From contig NZ_JAJFET010000007.1 in assembly GCF_020707215.1 (NCBI RefSeq), positions 150,069 through 214,068 of the forward strand: 64,000 bases of DNA, given 5' to 3'. The stretch's first letter is position 1, and every line of letters starts with the position of its first letter. Under the pieces are notes generated by a model. The model did not search any database and was not told the DNA's origin. It saw only the letters and a list, made by a program, of their open reading frames with translations. The position numbers and the translations under genes are program-made. The DNA comes from Sphingomonas sp. PL-96. GTDB taxonomy: Bacteria; Pseudomonadota; Alphaproteobacteria; Sphingomonadales; Sphingomonadaceae. Of the stretch, positions 1 to 7,235 are shown one piece after another.

Positions 1-609
1 GTCGCCGGCCAGCCCTTCGAACGGGATCATGTCCTTGTTGCCGTGGTCGAGCACCAGCCCGTGCGAGCGCCACGACAGGCCGTCGTCGGAACCATACATG
101 GCGGTGCACAGCCGCCCGCCGGAGACGCCGCACACCGTCATCCACCAGCGGTCCCCGATGCGGACGATGCGCGGGTCCTCGATGCCATATTCGCCGTGAC
201 GCGCGTCAGGCTCGAGTGCGCGGTCATAGTGGATGGCGACGATGCGCTCGCCCGCCGCGTCGAGCTCGACAGGGAGCAGCCACGACAGGGAGGTGAGCCC
301 CAGGAACGGATAGGCGCCGCCCGACAGGATGAAGAAGCGCGGGTCGGTGACGTCGGCACCCGCGGCGTCGAACGCGTCGAGACGGAACCCCGCGGGCGTC
401 CAGCGGATCGAGCGGACCCGGCCGTTGCGGATCGGCTCGACCAGCGCCTCCGCCACGCGCACCATCAGCAGCAGGTTACCGTTGGCGAGCCGGGTAAGGC
501 CGGGATTGAAGGCACCGAGCACAAAGGTCGGCTCGGCGATGCCGCGGCGGAGCGGGGAGCGCGAAAGGTCGACGTCGTCGGGTGCAAAGACGATGCGATC
601 GTCCGCCAC
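1..609 (-). CDS. GH130-like glycosidase/phosphorylase, partial (N-terminal 203 residues)
   Basis: This gene is cut by the left edge of the window. The only start in the open frame is the GTG at 609, two bases-pairs short of overlapping the chorismate mutase stop at 614. The frame reads VADDRIVFAPDDVDLSRSP and later GAFNPGLTRLANGNLLLMV, then EDPRIVRIGDRWWMT, which resembles the GH130 signature where an Asp follows a Glu before the Arg (the family's proton donor). It is clearly a paralog of the complete gene at 7232-8362 (same opening block, same NKDM segment near residue 190). GH130 enzymes cleave or phosphorolyse beta-mannosides; the substrate here cannot be read from the sequence. The call of family is solid by likeness, the function is inference. 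Confidence 0.75.
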   Translation of the reverse strand, partial: MADDRIVFAPDDVDLSRSPLRRGIAEPTFVLGAFNPGLTRLANGNLLLMVRVAEALVEPIRNGRVRSIRWTPAGFRLDAFDAAGADVTDPRFFILSGGAYPFLGLTSLSWLLPVELDAAGERIVAIHYDRALEPDARHGEYGIEDPRIVRIGDRWWMTVCGVSGGRLCTAMYGSDDGLSWRSHGLVLDHGNKDMIPFEGLAGD

Positions 610-613
610 CGCC

Positions 614-895
614 TCAGCCCGCCTGCATCTGCGCGTGGTGGCGGATCACCTCCTCGATGATGAAGCGCAGGAACTTCTCGGAGAATTCGGGATCGAGATC
701 GGCGTCGCGGGCAAGCGCGCGCAGCCGGGCAATCTGGCGCTCCTCGCGGCCGGGATCGGCGGGGGGAAGGCCGGTCTCGGCCTTGTGGCGGCCGACCGCC
801 TGGGTGACCTTGAACCGCTCGGCGAGCATGAAGACGAGGGCTGCGTCGATGTTGTCGATGCTCTGGCGATAGCGGGCCAGCGTGTCGTCTGTCAT
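614..895 (-). CDS. Chorismate mutase (AroQ type)
   Basis: A 93-residue stand-alone chorismate mutase, converting chorismate to prephenate for Phe/Tyr synthesis in the cytoplasm. The length and all-helical AroQ layout fit. Residues matching the E. coli active site are present: R10, R27, K38, D47, R50, E51 and Q89 correspond to Arg11, Arg28, Lys39, Asp48, Arg51, Glu52 and Gln88. The stop lies only 4 bases before the GTG of the GH130-like gene, so the two may be co-transcribed, although nothing links them in metabolism. Confidence 0.93.
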   Translation of the reverse strand: MTDDTLARYRQSIDNIDAALVFMLAERFKVTQAVGRHKAETGLPPADPGREERQIARLRALARDADLDPEFSEKFLRFIIEEVIRHHAQMQAG

Positions 896-1003
896 TTTTC
901 ATCCCCCATGAAGCGGCGCGGCTGCGCTTTTCGCGTCGCTTTCCACCGTGCGCAAGCCCGGCGGCCTTGCGTTCGTCCCGCGATGCAGCCACATCGGCGG
1001 GAC

Positions 1004-2026
1004 ATGAGTGCTACCGTACACCGCCTCACCCCGACCGGTCGCGTGAAGGACCCGTCGCTCGATCCGATGATGACGCTCGTCGCGGAGGACATGGCGGGCG
1101 TCAACGCGGTGATCGTCGATCGCATGCAGTCGAAGATCCCGCTGATCCCGGAACTGGCCGGCCATCTGATCTCGGGCGGCGGCAAGCGGCTGCGGCCGAT
1201 GCTGACGCTCGCGAGCGGGCAGCTGCTCGGGTACGAGGGCACGCGCCACCATCTGCTGGCGGCGGCGGTGGAGTTCATCCACACCGCCACGCTGCTGCAC
1301 GACGACGTGGTCGACGGGTCGGACCTGCGCCGCGGCAAGCGCACCGCCAACATCATCTGGGGCAACCCGGCAAGCGTGCTGGTCGGTGACTTCCTGTTCA
1401 GCCGCTCGTTCGAGCTGATGGTGGAGGCTGACAGCCTGGCCGCGCTCAAGATCCTGTCGAACGCGTCGGCGGTGATCGCGGAAGGCGAGGTCAACCAGCT
1501 GACCGCGGTGCGCCGCGTCGACCTGCACGAGGACCGCTACCTCAACATCATCGGCGCCAAGACCGCCGCGCTGTTCGCCGCTGCCTGCCGCATCGCCGCA
1601 GTGGTCGCGGACCGGCCGCAGGCGGAGGAGCTGGCGCTCGACGCCTATGGCCGCAACCTGGGCATCGCCTTCCAGCTGGTCGACGATGCGATCGACTATG
1701 TCTCGGACGCCTCGACGATGGGCAAGGACGCGGGCGACGACTTCCGTGAGGGCAAGATGACGCTGCCGGTGATCCTCGCCTATGCGCGCGGGGACGAGGC
1801 GGCACGCGGCTTCTGGCGGGACGCCGTGTCGGGCCGACGCGCGACCGATGCGGACTTCGCCCATGCGGTCGAGCTGGTGCGCAGCAGCCGCGCCGTTGAG
1901 GATACGATGGCGCGCGCGCGGCATTATGGCCAGCGAGCGATCGAGTCGCTGGCGCCGTTTGCCGACGGTGCGGCCAAGGACGCCATGGTCGAGGCGGTCG
2001 AGTTCGCGGTCGCGCGGGCGTATTAA
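1004..2026 (+). CDS. Long-chain polyprenyl diphosphate synthase
   Basis: A 340-residue trans-polyprenyl synthase that extends FPP with IPP units to make the ubiquinone side chain (IspB/DdsA type; in sphingomonads usually the C50 chain of Q-10). Both Asp-rich motifs are present: LLHDDVVDGS (first, followed by the RRGK-type segment) and QLVDDAIDY (second). GGGKRLRP near residue 65 is the IPP-binding Lys/Arg block. I chose ATG 1004 (MSATVHRL) with a GGCGGGA stretch upstream; ATG 983 in the same frame is possible. The chain length is set by residues I cannot judge with certainty, so no gene symbol is given. Confidence 0.92.
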   Translation: MSATVHRLTPTGRVKDPSLDPMMTLVAEDMAGVNAVIVDRMQSKIPLIPELAGHLISGGGKRLRPMLTLASGQLLGYEGTRHHLLAAAVEFIHTATLLHDDVVDGSDLRRGKRTANIIWGNPASVLVGDFLFSRSFELMVEADSLAALKILSNASAVIAEGEVNQLTAVRRVDLHEDRYLNIIGAKTAALFAAACRIAAVVADRPQAEELALDAYGRNLGIAFQLVDDAIDYVSDASTMGKDAGDDFREGKMTLPVILAYARGDEAARGFWRDAVSGRRATDADFAHAVELVRSSRAVEDTMARARHYGQRAIESLAPFADGAAKDAMVEAVEFAVARAY

Positions 2027-2033
2027 ACTTGTA

Positions 2034-2116
2034 CCCCGGCGAAGGCCGGGGTCCAGGGCCGAGCAGAGCAACCGCCGGTAGGACCCGCAACCCTGGGCTC
2101 CTGCCTCCGCAGGAGC
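2034..2116. repeat. Pair of REP-like palindromes (families R1 and R2)
   Basis: Downstream of the polyprenyl synthase lie a 7-bp-arm palindrome CCCCGGC-gaag-GCCGGGG (2034-2051) and an 8-bp-arm palindrome GCTCCTGC-ctcc-GCAGGAGC (2097-2116). Both forms recur in other gaps of the window. They sit between two convergent genes and may also stop transcription, though no U-run follows. Confidence 0.8.
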
Positions 2117-2168
2117 ACGGCTAGCGCTTTCGCAAGATTACGAGAACGGGGGCGGCGGGACCGGCCGC

Positions 2169-3200
2169 TTACGCCGTGCGCTTTTCCAGCGCGGCGGCGG
2201 CTTCTTCCATCAGCGTGGCGAGGATGGTGGCGACCGGTTCCTCGGTCTTGACCATGCCGACCGACTGGCCCGCCATCACGCTGCCATGCTCGACATCGCC
2301 GTCGATCACCGCACGGCGCAGGGCCCCCGCCCAGTAATGCTCGATCTGGAGCTGCGCCTCGGCCATCGCCAGCGCGCCTTCGTCGAGCGACTGGGCGACT
2401 TCGCGCTGCTTGGCGGTGAAGAGCTCCGACCCCGCGTTCTTGAGCGCGCGGACCGGGATCACCGGCAGGCGCGCGTCGATCTGGACGCTGGCGACCGCGT
2501 CGCGCGCCGAGGCGCGGAAGAACGCCTTCTTGAAATTGGGGTGGGCGATCGATTCGGTCGCACACGCAAAGCGCGTGCCGAGCTGGACGCCGGCGGCACC
2601 CATGTCGAGATAGCCGGCGATCGCCTCGCCGCGACCGATGCCGCCGGCGACGAACACCGGCAGGGCTTCCGCGATCTCTGGCAGCATTTCCTGTGCGAGC
2701 ACGCTGGTCGAGACCGGACCGATGTGGCCGCCGGCCTCCATGCCCTCGATCACCAGCGCGTCGACGCCCGAGCGGATCAGCTTCTTGGCGAGCGCGAGTG
2801 CGGGCGCGAAGCAGATCACCTTGGCGCCGGATGCCTTGATCGCGTCGAGGCTACCTGCCGGCGGCAGGCCACCCGCGAGCACGACATGGCCGACCTGGTG
2901 GCGGGCGCAAACCGCGATCAGATCCATCAGCTGCGGGTGCATGGTGATGAGGTTGACGCCGAACGGCTTGTCCGTCAGCGCCTTGGTGGCGGCGATCTCG
3001 GCATCGAGCAGTTCGGGCGTCATCGCGCCGCACGCGATCACGCCGAAGCCGCCGGCGTTGGAGATGGCGGCGACGAGGTTGCGCTCGGACACCCAGGACA
3101 TGGCGCCGCACAGGATCGCGGTTTCGGTACCCAGGAAGGCGGCGCCGCGGGCCATGCGGCGGGCAAGGCGCTCGGCGCCGACGGAGGAAGCGGTGGTCAT
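2169..3200 (-). CDS. NAD(P)H-dependent flavin oxidoreductase / nitronate monooxygenase family
   Basis: A 343-residue TIM-barrel FMN protein of the 2-nitropropane dioxygenase (nitronate monooxygenase)/FabK family. Visible marks are the N-terminal GAMSWVSERNLVAAISNAGG (substrate and FMN pocket), the EGMEAGGHIG loop that carries the catalytic His in class I nitronate monooxygenases, and the phosphate-binding AGGIGRGEAIAGYLDMGAA with QLGTRF after it. The family oxidises alkyl nitronates or reduces quinones or enoyl-ACP; the sequence does not settle which. The ATG at 3200 is the natural start of the conserved block. It stands alone, convergent with the polyprenyl synthase. Confidence 0.88.
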   Translation of the reverse strand: MTTASSVGAERLARRMARGAAFLGTETAILCGAMSWVSERNLVAAISNAGGFGVIACGAMTPELLDAEIAATKALTDKPFGVNLITMHPQLMDLIAVCARHQVGHVVLAGGLPPAGSLDAIKASGAKVICFAPALALAKKLIRSGVDALVIEGMEAGGHIGPVSTSVLAQEMLPEIAEALPVFVAGGIGRGEAIAGYLDMGAAGVQLGTRFACATESIAHPNFKKAFFRASARDAVASVQIDARLPVIPVRALKNAGSELFTAKQREVAQSLDEGALAMAEAQLQIEHYWAGALRRAVIDGDVEHGSVMAGQSVGMVKTEEPVATILATLMEEAAAALEKRTA

Positions 3201-3224
3201 TGCGCGCCCCTAGAGCGGTTTCGA

Positions 3225-3243
3225 GGCAGGTGGAACACCTGCC
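3225..3243. terminator. Short perfect hairpin upstream of the flavoprotein gene
   Basis: GGCAGGTG-gaa-CACCTGCC, an 8-bp perfect stem with a 3-base loop. It lies between the end of the small membrane-protein gene (minus strand, ends 3352) and the start of the flavoprotein gene (minus, starts 3200). It could end the upstream transcript or be a REP-type element; there is no T-run, so the terminator label is tentative. Confidence 0.4.
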
Positions 3244-3351
3244 GGCTTCGAAAGCGGGACAAAACCGTCAGGCTGGGTCGTGAACCTAGGAATGACGGCC
3301 CCAGATGAAGCACTGAACGTCCGCGGTTGGTGGTTAGCTGCCGTCCGAGGT

Positions 3352-3639
3352 CTACATTCCACCCGTATATCCAAACAGAAATGGAAGGATGGCAAGACCG
3401 ATGAAAGCGGAGGGGATCACGATTAGGAGTGGCTTGCGAAAGAGGTTGCCCGCCCAGCCGGCTAACAGGAGTAACACAACAGCCATCATAGGATATACAA
3501 GGTAGTAGTCGATCTGCCCTGCGTTAGGTCCGATGCTTGGACCTTGCAGATAGACTCCGCGAATAAGTCCTCGCCCCATCAGAAACAGCGCGAACCATAA
3601 GATCGCAACAATCCCGACGAGGAGGTTTGCCGTTCGCAT
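3352..3639 (-). CDS. Small membrane protein, unknown function
   Basis: A 95-residue protein I do not recognise. It starts at ATG 3639 (MRTANLLVG); the frame stays open to an ATG at 3675, but the extra 12 residues are Arg-rich and unlike a signal. Three hydrophobic stretches are visible: about residues 3-22 (LLVGIVAILWFALFLMG), 46-64 (LVYPMMAVVLLLLAGWAG) and 69-90 (ending FLFGYTGGM), so it is likely an inner-membrane protein. The base composition is clearly less GC-rich than all neighbours (many AT-ending codons, ATA and AGA among them), which points to recent gain or relaxed selection. No partner gene gives a clue. Confidence 0.6.
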   Translation of the reverse strand: MRTANLLVGIVAILWFALFLMGRGLIRGVYLQGPSIGPNAGQIDYYLVYPMMAVVLLLLAGWAGNLFRKPLLIVIPSAFIGLAILPFLFGYTGGM

Positions 3640-3791
3640 CCGGCGATGCGTAACCCTGAGACGGCATGTCTGCAATTGGGCGATTACCGCCCGTCCGCTT
3701 TGAAGAGTCTAGGTCCTGGGGCGGCGATGGTGGATCCGGACCAAGATCAGCTCCACGCGGAGCAGGGGGCGTTGGCAAAGGAGACAAGACC

Positions 3792-4211
3792 GTGCGGCAG
3801 GCGATCGGCGAGCTGGAGGTGCCCACCCGAGGCCAGGGGCTGGTGGAGATGACGCGCGACGTGTGCGGCTGGGTGGCCGAACAGAGCATGGCGACCGGGC
3901 TGCTGACGCTGTTCTGCCGCCATACCTCCGCCTCGCTGCTGGTGCAGGAGAATGCCGCGCCGGAGGTGCGGGACGACCTGCTTGCCTATTTCAGCCGGAT
4001 CGCGCCGGAGGACCGCCATGCCTATGCGCATGATGACGAGGGGCCGGACGACATGCCCGCGCATCTGCGCGCGGCGCTGACCGGCGTGCAGCTGTCGATC
4101 CCGGTCGCGAATGGCCGGCCGGTGCTCGGCACCTGGCAGGGGATCTATCTGTTCGAGCACCGCCGCGCAGCCCATCGGCGGCGGATCGCGCTGCACCTGC
4201 TGGGGGAGTGA
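3792..4211 (+). CDS. YjbQ family protein (secondary thiamine-phosphate synthase-like, UPF0047)
   Basis: A 139-residue YjbQ/UPF0047 protein. E. coli YjbQ has weak thiamine-phosphate synthase activity when over-produced; its true role is not settled. Conserved family blocks are CRHTSASLLVQEN, HDDEGPDDMPAHLR and the C-terminal GTWQGIYLFEHR. I chose the GTG at 3792 (VRQAIGELEV) because AAAGGAG lies 8-12 bases upstream and the length then equals that of the family; the frame is open to 3666, but that part is low-complexity. A terminator-like hairpin follows immediately and overlaps the end of lysC. Confidence 0.88.
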   Translation: MRQAIGELEVPTRGQGLVEMTRDVCGWVAEQSMATGLLTLFCRHTSASLLVQENAAPEVRDDLLAYFSRIAPEDRHAYAHDDEGPDDMPAHLRAALTGVQLSIPVANGRPVLGTWQGIYLFEHRRAAHRRRIALHLLGE

Positions 4212-4213
4212 GC

Positions 4214-4238
4214 CCGCCGCCCGGTCAGGCGGCGGTTT
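4214..4238 (+). terminator. Terminator-like hairpin after yjbQ, inside the lysC 3' end
   Basis: CCGCCGCC (4214-4221), loop of 6, GGCGGCGG (4228-4235), then TTT. It starts 3 bases after the yjbQ stop and covers the last codons of the convergent lysC gene, so the Ala/Glu-rich lysC tail doubles as the terminator stem. Confidence 0.5.
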
Positions 4239-5478
4239 CCTCCGCGTCCAGGCCATAGGCGGTGTGGAGCACGCGCACCGCCAGCTCGGTATAATCTTCC
4301 TCGATCAGCACGCTGACCTTGATCTCCGAGGTGGTGATCGCCTGCACGTTGATGCCGCGGTCGCCCAGCGTCTTGAACATGGTGGAGGCGACGCCCGCAT
4401 GGCTGCGCATGCCGACGCCGACCACCGAAATCTTGGCGACGCGGGTGTCGTGGACCAGCCGCTGATAGCCGATCGTCGCCTTCTCCCGATCCAGCACGTC
4501 GAGCACCCGCGGCAGCTCGCTCTGGTTGATCGTGAAGGTGACGTCGGTCGAGCCGGTCGAATGCGCCACGTTCTGGACGATCATGTCGACGTTGATGCCG
4601 GTGTCGGCAAGCGGGCCAAAGATCGCCGCCACCGCGCCCGGACGATCCGGCACCTCGGTCAGCGTGATCTTGGCCTCGTTCTTGTCGTGCGCGATACCGG
4701 TAATGAGCTGGCGTTCCATGTCGTCCACTTCCTCTTCGCCCACGATCATCGTGCCCGGCTCCGCCGCCGCATCCGCATCGGCGAAGGACGACAGCACCTG
4801 GACGCGGACCCCTTCCTTCATCGCAAGCCCGACCGAGCGCGTCTGCAGCACCTTGGCACCGACGCTGGCGAGCTCCAGCATTTCCTCATAGGTCACGCGC
4901 TTGAGCTTGCGTGCCCGGGGCACGATGCGCGGATCGGTCGTGTAGACGCCGTCGACGTCGGTGTAGATGTCGCAGCGGTCGGCCTGCATGGCGGCTGCGA
5001 CCGCGACTGCCGAGGTGTCCGATCCGCCGCGGCCGAGCGTGGTCACGCGGCCGTCATCGGCCAGCCCCTGGAAGCCCGGGATCACCGCCACTTCGCCCCC
5101 CGCAGTGGCGGCGTTGAGCGCGGCCGTGTCGATCTCGCCGATGCGGGCGGAGGCGTGCGCGTCCGAGGTGTGGATGGGCAGCTGCCAGCCGAGCCAGCTG
5201 CGCGCCGGCACGCCGATTGCCTGGAGTGCGATGGCAAGCAGCCCGCTCGTCACCTGCTCGCCGGCGGCGACCACCACGTCATATTCGCGCGGATCATAGA
5301 GCGACGAGGCTTCGCGGCAGAAGCCGACCAGCCGGTCGGTTTCGCCCGCCATGGCGGAGACGACCACGGCGACCTGGTTGCCGGCTTCCCATTCGCGTTT
5401 CACGCGCTGGGCAACGCTGCGGATGCGCTCGATCCCGGCCATGGAGGTGCCGCCGAACTTCATCACGATGCGTGCCAT
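4225..5478 (-). CDS. lysC: Aspartate kinase
   Basis: A 417-residue monofunctional aspartate kinase, first step of the Lys/Thr/Met (and diaminopimelate) pathway. The N-terminal kinase domain opens with MKFGGTS (K7), has the SAMAGETDRL block, the GFQG loop and GRGGSDTSAVAVA; two ACT domains follow from about residue 265 (LTEVPDRPGAVAAIFGPL; then ISVVGVGMRSHAGVASTMF), which bind the feedback inhibitor, usually Lys and/or Thr. It is of the class II length typical of alphaproteobacteria. It is divergent from ubiG over a 55-base gap; no riboswitch or attenuator is visible there. Confidence 0.96.
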   Translation of the reverse strand: MARIVMKFGGTSMAGIERIRSVAQRVKREWEAGNQVAVVVSAMAGETDRLVGFCREASSLYDPREYDVVVAAGEQVTSGLLAIALQAIGVPARSWLGWQLPIHTSDAHASARIGEIDTAALNAATAGGEVAVIPGFQGLADDGRVTTLGRGGSDTSAVAVAAAMQADRCDIYTDVDGVYTTDPRIVPRARKLKRVTYEEMLELASVGAKVLQTRSVGLAMKEGVRVQVLSSFADADAAAEPGTMIVGEEEVDDMERQLITGIAHDKNEAKITLTEVPDRPGAVAAIFGPLADTGINVDMIVQNVAHSTGSTDVTFTINQSELPRVLDVLDREKATIGYQRLVHDTRVAKISVVGVGMRSHAGVASTMFKTLGDRGINVQAITTSEIKVSVLIEEDYTELAVRVLHTAYGLDAEETAA

Positions 5479-5533
5479 GTACCGAGCGCCTCACCCCCTT
5501 GGGAACATCGGGTTGGGCTGATAGGGAGGGGAC

Positions 5534-6289
5534 ATGGCATTGGCAAGTGAAGCGCCGCTGGCGCAGGCGGCGAACGGCAGCGTGGTGGCGGCGGAGGCTG
5601 CGCATTTCGGCAAGCTTGCGGCCGACTGGTGGAATCCGCATGGCTCCTCGGCAATGCTGCACCGGTTGAACCCGGCGCGGCTGGGGTTCCTGCGCCAGGC
5701 GATCGACGCGCACTGGAGCGGCGACGGACAGAGCTTCACGCCGCTGGCTGGCCGCACCGCGCTGGACGTCGGCTGTGGCGCCGGGCTGCTGGCGGAGCCG
5801 CTCGCGCGGCTGGGTGCGGCGGTGACGGGCGTCGATGCGGCGCCCGAGAATGTCGGTGCGGCGCGGGCGCATGCCGAAGCGCAGGGGCTGGCGATCGAAT
5901 ATGTCGCAGGCGGCGTGGAAGCGGTGGCGGGGCGGCAGTTCGACCTGGTCACCTCGCTGGAGGTGATCGAGCATGTCGCCGATCCGGCCGGCTTCGTCGC
6001 AGGGCTGGCCGGGGCGCTGGCGCCGGGCGGGCTGATGGTGGTGTCGACGCCCAACCGCACGCCCCTGTCGCGGCTGGCGATGATCACCCTGGCGGAAGGC
6101 GTGGGCGCGATCCCGCGGGGCACGCATGATTGGGACAAGTTCCTGACGCCCGACGAACTCACCGCCTTGCTTCGGGCTGAGGGGCTGACGGTTGGCGAGG
6201 TGCGGGGGCTGTCCTTCACGGCGTCGCGGGGGTTCAGCATCTCGGACGACACGCGGCTCGACTATCTCGTCACGGCCTGGCGGGGCTGA
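5534..6289 (+). CDS. ubiG: Ubiquinone O-methyltransferase UbiG
   Basis: A 251-residue class I SAM methyltransferase that makes both O-methylations of the ubiquinone ring. The opening HFGKLAADWWNPHGSSAMLHRLNPARL is the UbiG-specific block; the SAM motif I is ALDVGCGAGLLAEPLA, followed by VTGVDAAPENV (acidic ribose binder) and the post-I segment LVTSLEVIEHVADP. STPNRTPLSRL and HDWDKFLTPDEL are also family hallmarks. The DUF1810 gene follows 4 bases after its stop. Confidence 0.95.
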   Translation: MALASEAPLAQAANGSVVAAEAAHFGKLAADWWNPHGSSAMLHRLNPARLGFLRQAIDAHWSGDGQSFTPLAGRTALDVGCGAGLLAEPLARLGAAVTGVDAAPENVGAARAHAEAQGLAIEYVAGGVEAVAGRQFDLVTSLEVIEHVADPAGFVAGLAGALAPGGLMVVSTPNRTPLSRLAMITLAEGVGAIPRGTHDWDKFLTPDELTALLRAEGLTVGEVRGLSFTASRGFSISDDTRLDYLVTAWRG

Positions 6290-6293
6290 GGCG

Positions 6294-6707
6294 GTGGCTG
6301 CGCTCGACCGCTTCGTGGAGGCGCAGGCGAGTGTCTGGCGCGATGCGCTCGCCGAGCTGAAGGCAGGGCGCAAGACCAGCCACTGGATGTGGTTCATCTT
6401 CCCGCAGATCGCCGGCCTCGGCCGTAGCGAGACCGCGCGCTTCTTTGCGATCGCCGATGCCGAGGAGGCGCGGGCGTTTCTCGCGCATCCGGTGCTTGGA
6501 GAGCGGCTGCGCAAAGCGGCGGCGGCGCTGCTGGCGCATCGCGGGCGATCGGCGGAGGCGGTGCTGGGCGGGATCGACGCCGTGAAGCTGCGATCCTCGA
6601 TGACGCTGTTCGAAGCGGTGGCGCCTGAGGAACCGGTGTTCGGTGCGGTGCTGGACGCGTTTTTCGCCGGGCAGCGGGATCTGGAGACGCTGCGGCGACT
6701 GGGCTAG
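6294..6707 (+). CDS. DUF1810 family protein
   Basis: A 137-residue DUF1810 protein. The call rests on the family blocks ALDRFVEAQA, LKAGRKTSHWMWFIFPQIAGLG, FLAHPVLGERLR and the C-terminal VKLRSSMTLFEAV. Its biochemical role is unknown. The GTG at 6294 is chosen because it places the start at the family's normal N-terminus and only 4 bases after the ubiG stop, with GCTGAGG just before; earlier in-frame starts lie inside ubiG and are not conserved. Confidence 0.88.
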   Translation: MAALDRFVEAQASVWRDALAELKAGRKTSHWMWFIFPQIAGLGRSETARFFAIADAEEARAFLAHPVLGERLRKAAAALLAHRGRSAEAVLGGIDAVKLRSSMTLFEAVAPEEPVFGAVLDAFFAGQRDLETLRRLG

Positions 6708-6714
6708 GCGGAGC

Positions 6715-6830
6715 GATCTTCTGCCGAACCGTTCGTGCTGAGGCGGGGCTGAGCCTGTCGAAGCCACGTATCGAGAGAGCCACCGCAATCCGCCTTTCGA
6801 CACGCTCGATGCCTGCTCGGGACAAGCGGG
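6715..6830. repeat. Imperfect inverted repeat, GAGC.TGTCGAA type
   Basis: The gap after the DUF1810 gene holds CGTTCGTGCTGAG, then GAGCCTGTCGAAGCC and, about 50 bases on, CTTTCGACACGCTC, whose reverse complement GAGCGTGTCGAAAG matches the first arm. Such TGTCGAA-centred elements are a common kind of intergenic repeat in sphingomonads; I see only this copy here. No gene is seen. Confidence 0.55.
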
Positions 6831-6935
6831 GTGCGGGCAGAACCGGACAAGTGGAGCGCCGCCTGTGAGAGGCTCCGCCCGGCGGAACTTCGAGGCACGC
6901 AGGCTCTTGTTCCGGAACGATCGCCAGGAGCCCGC

Positions 6936-7235
6936 ATGACCGACAGCCCAGACGCCCATACCCAGGTCCGGTCGCTTGCCGGGCGCCGCGTGGCGATCAC
7001 GGGCGGCACCACCGGCATCGGCCGCGCCATTGCGGCGCGGGTCGAGCCGGGCAAGACCGGCAGCGACATGCAGCTGCCCGACGTGCCGGTGGAGAAGCAG
7101 CGCGAGCAGATCGGCAAGGAGACCATGCTGCGCGCCGAGGACATCGCGGTAGGCGTTCACTATATGCTCACCCAGCCGCGCCGGACGGTGGTGCAACAGC
7201 TGGTGATCGTTCCGCGCGCGCAAGCCGCGGAATGA
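6936..7235 (+). pseudogene. Short-chain dehydrogenase remnant with the catalytic core deleted
   Basis: The frame is open for 99 codons but holds only the two ends of an SDR of about 245 residues. Residues 1-34 have the cofactor-binding VAITGGTTGIGRAIAARV (TGxxxGIG motif). The next residues, EPGKTGSDMQLPDVP, belong to the region after the active site of a full protein, where an SDR typically reads as IEPG. About 145 residues, including the catalytic Ser and YxxxK, are missing without a frameshift. The start ATG 6936 has AGGAG upstream. Its TGA overlaps the ATG of the GH130 gene (ATGA), so loss of the SDR core may have kept translation coupling to the downstream gene. Confidence 0.8.
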
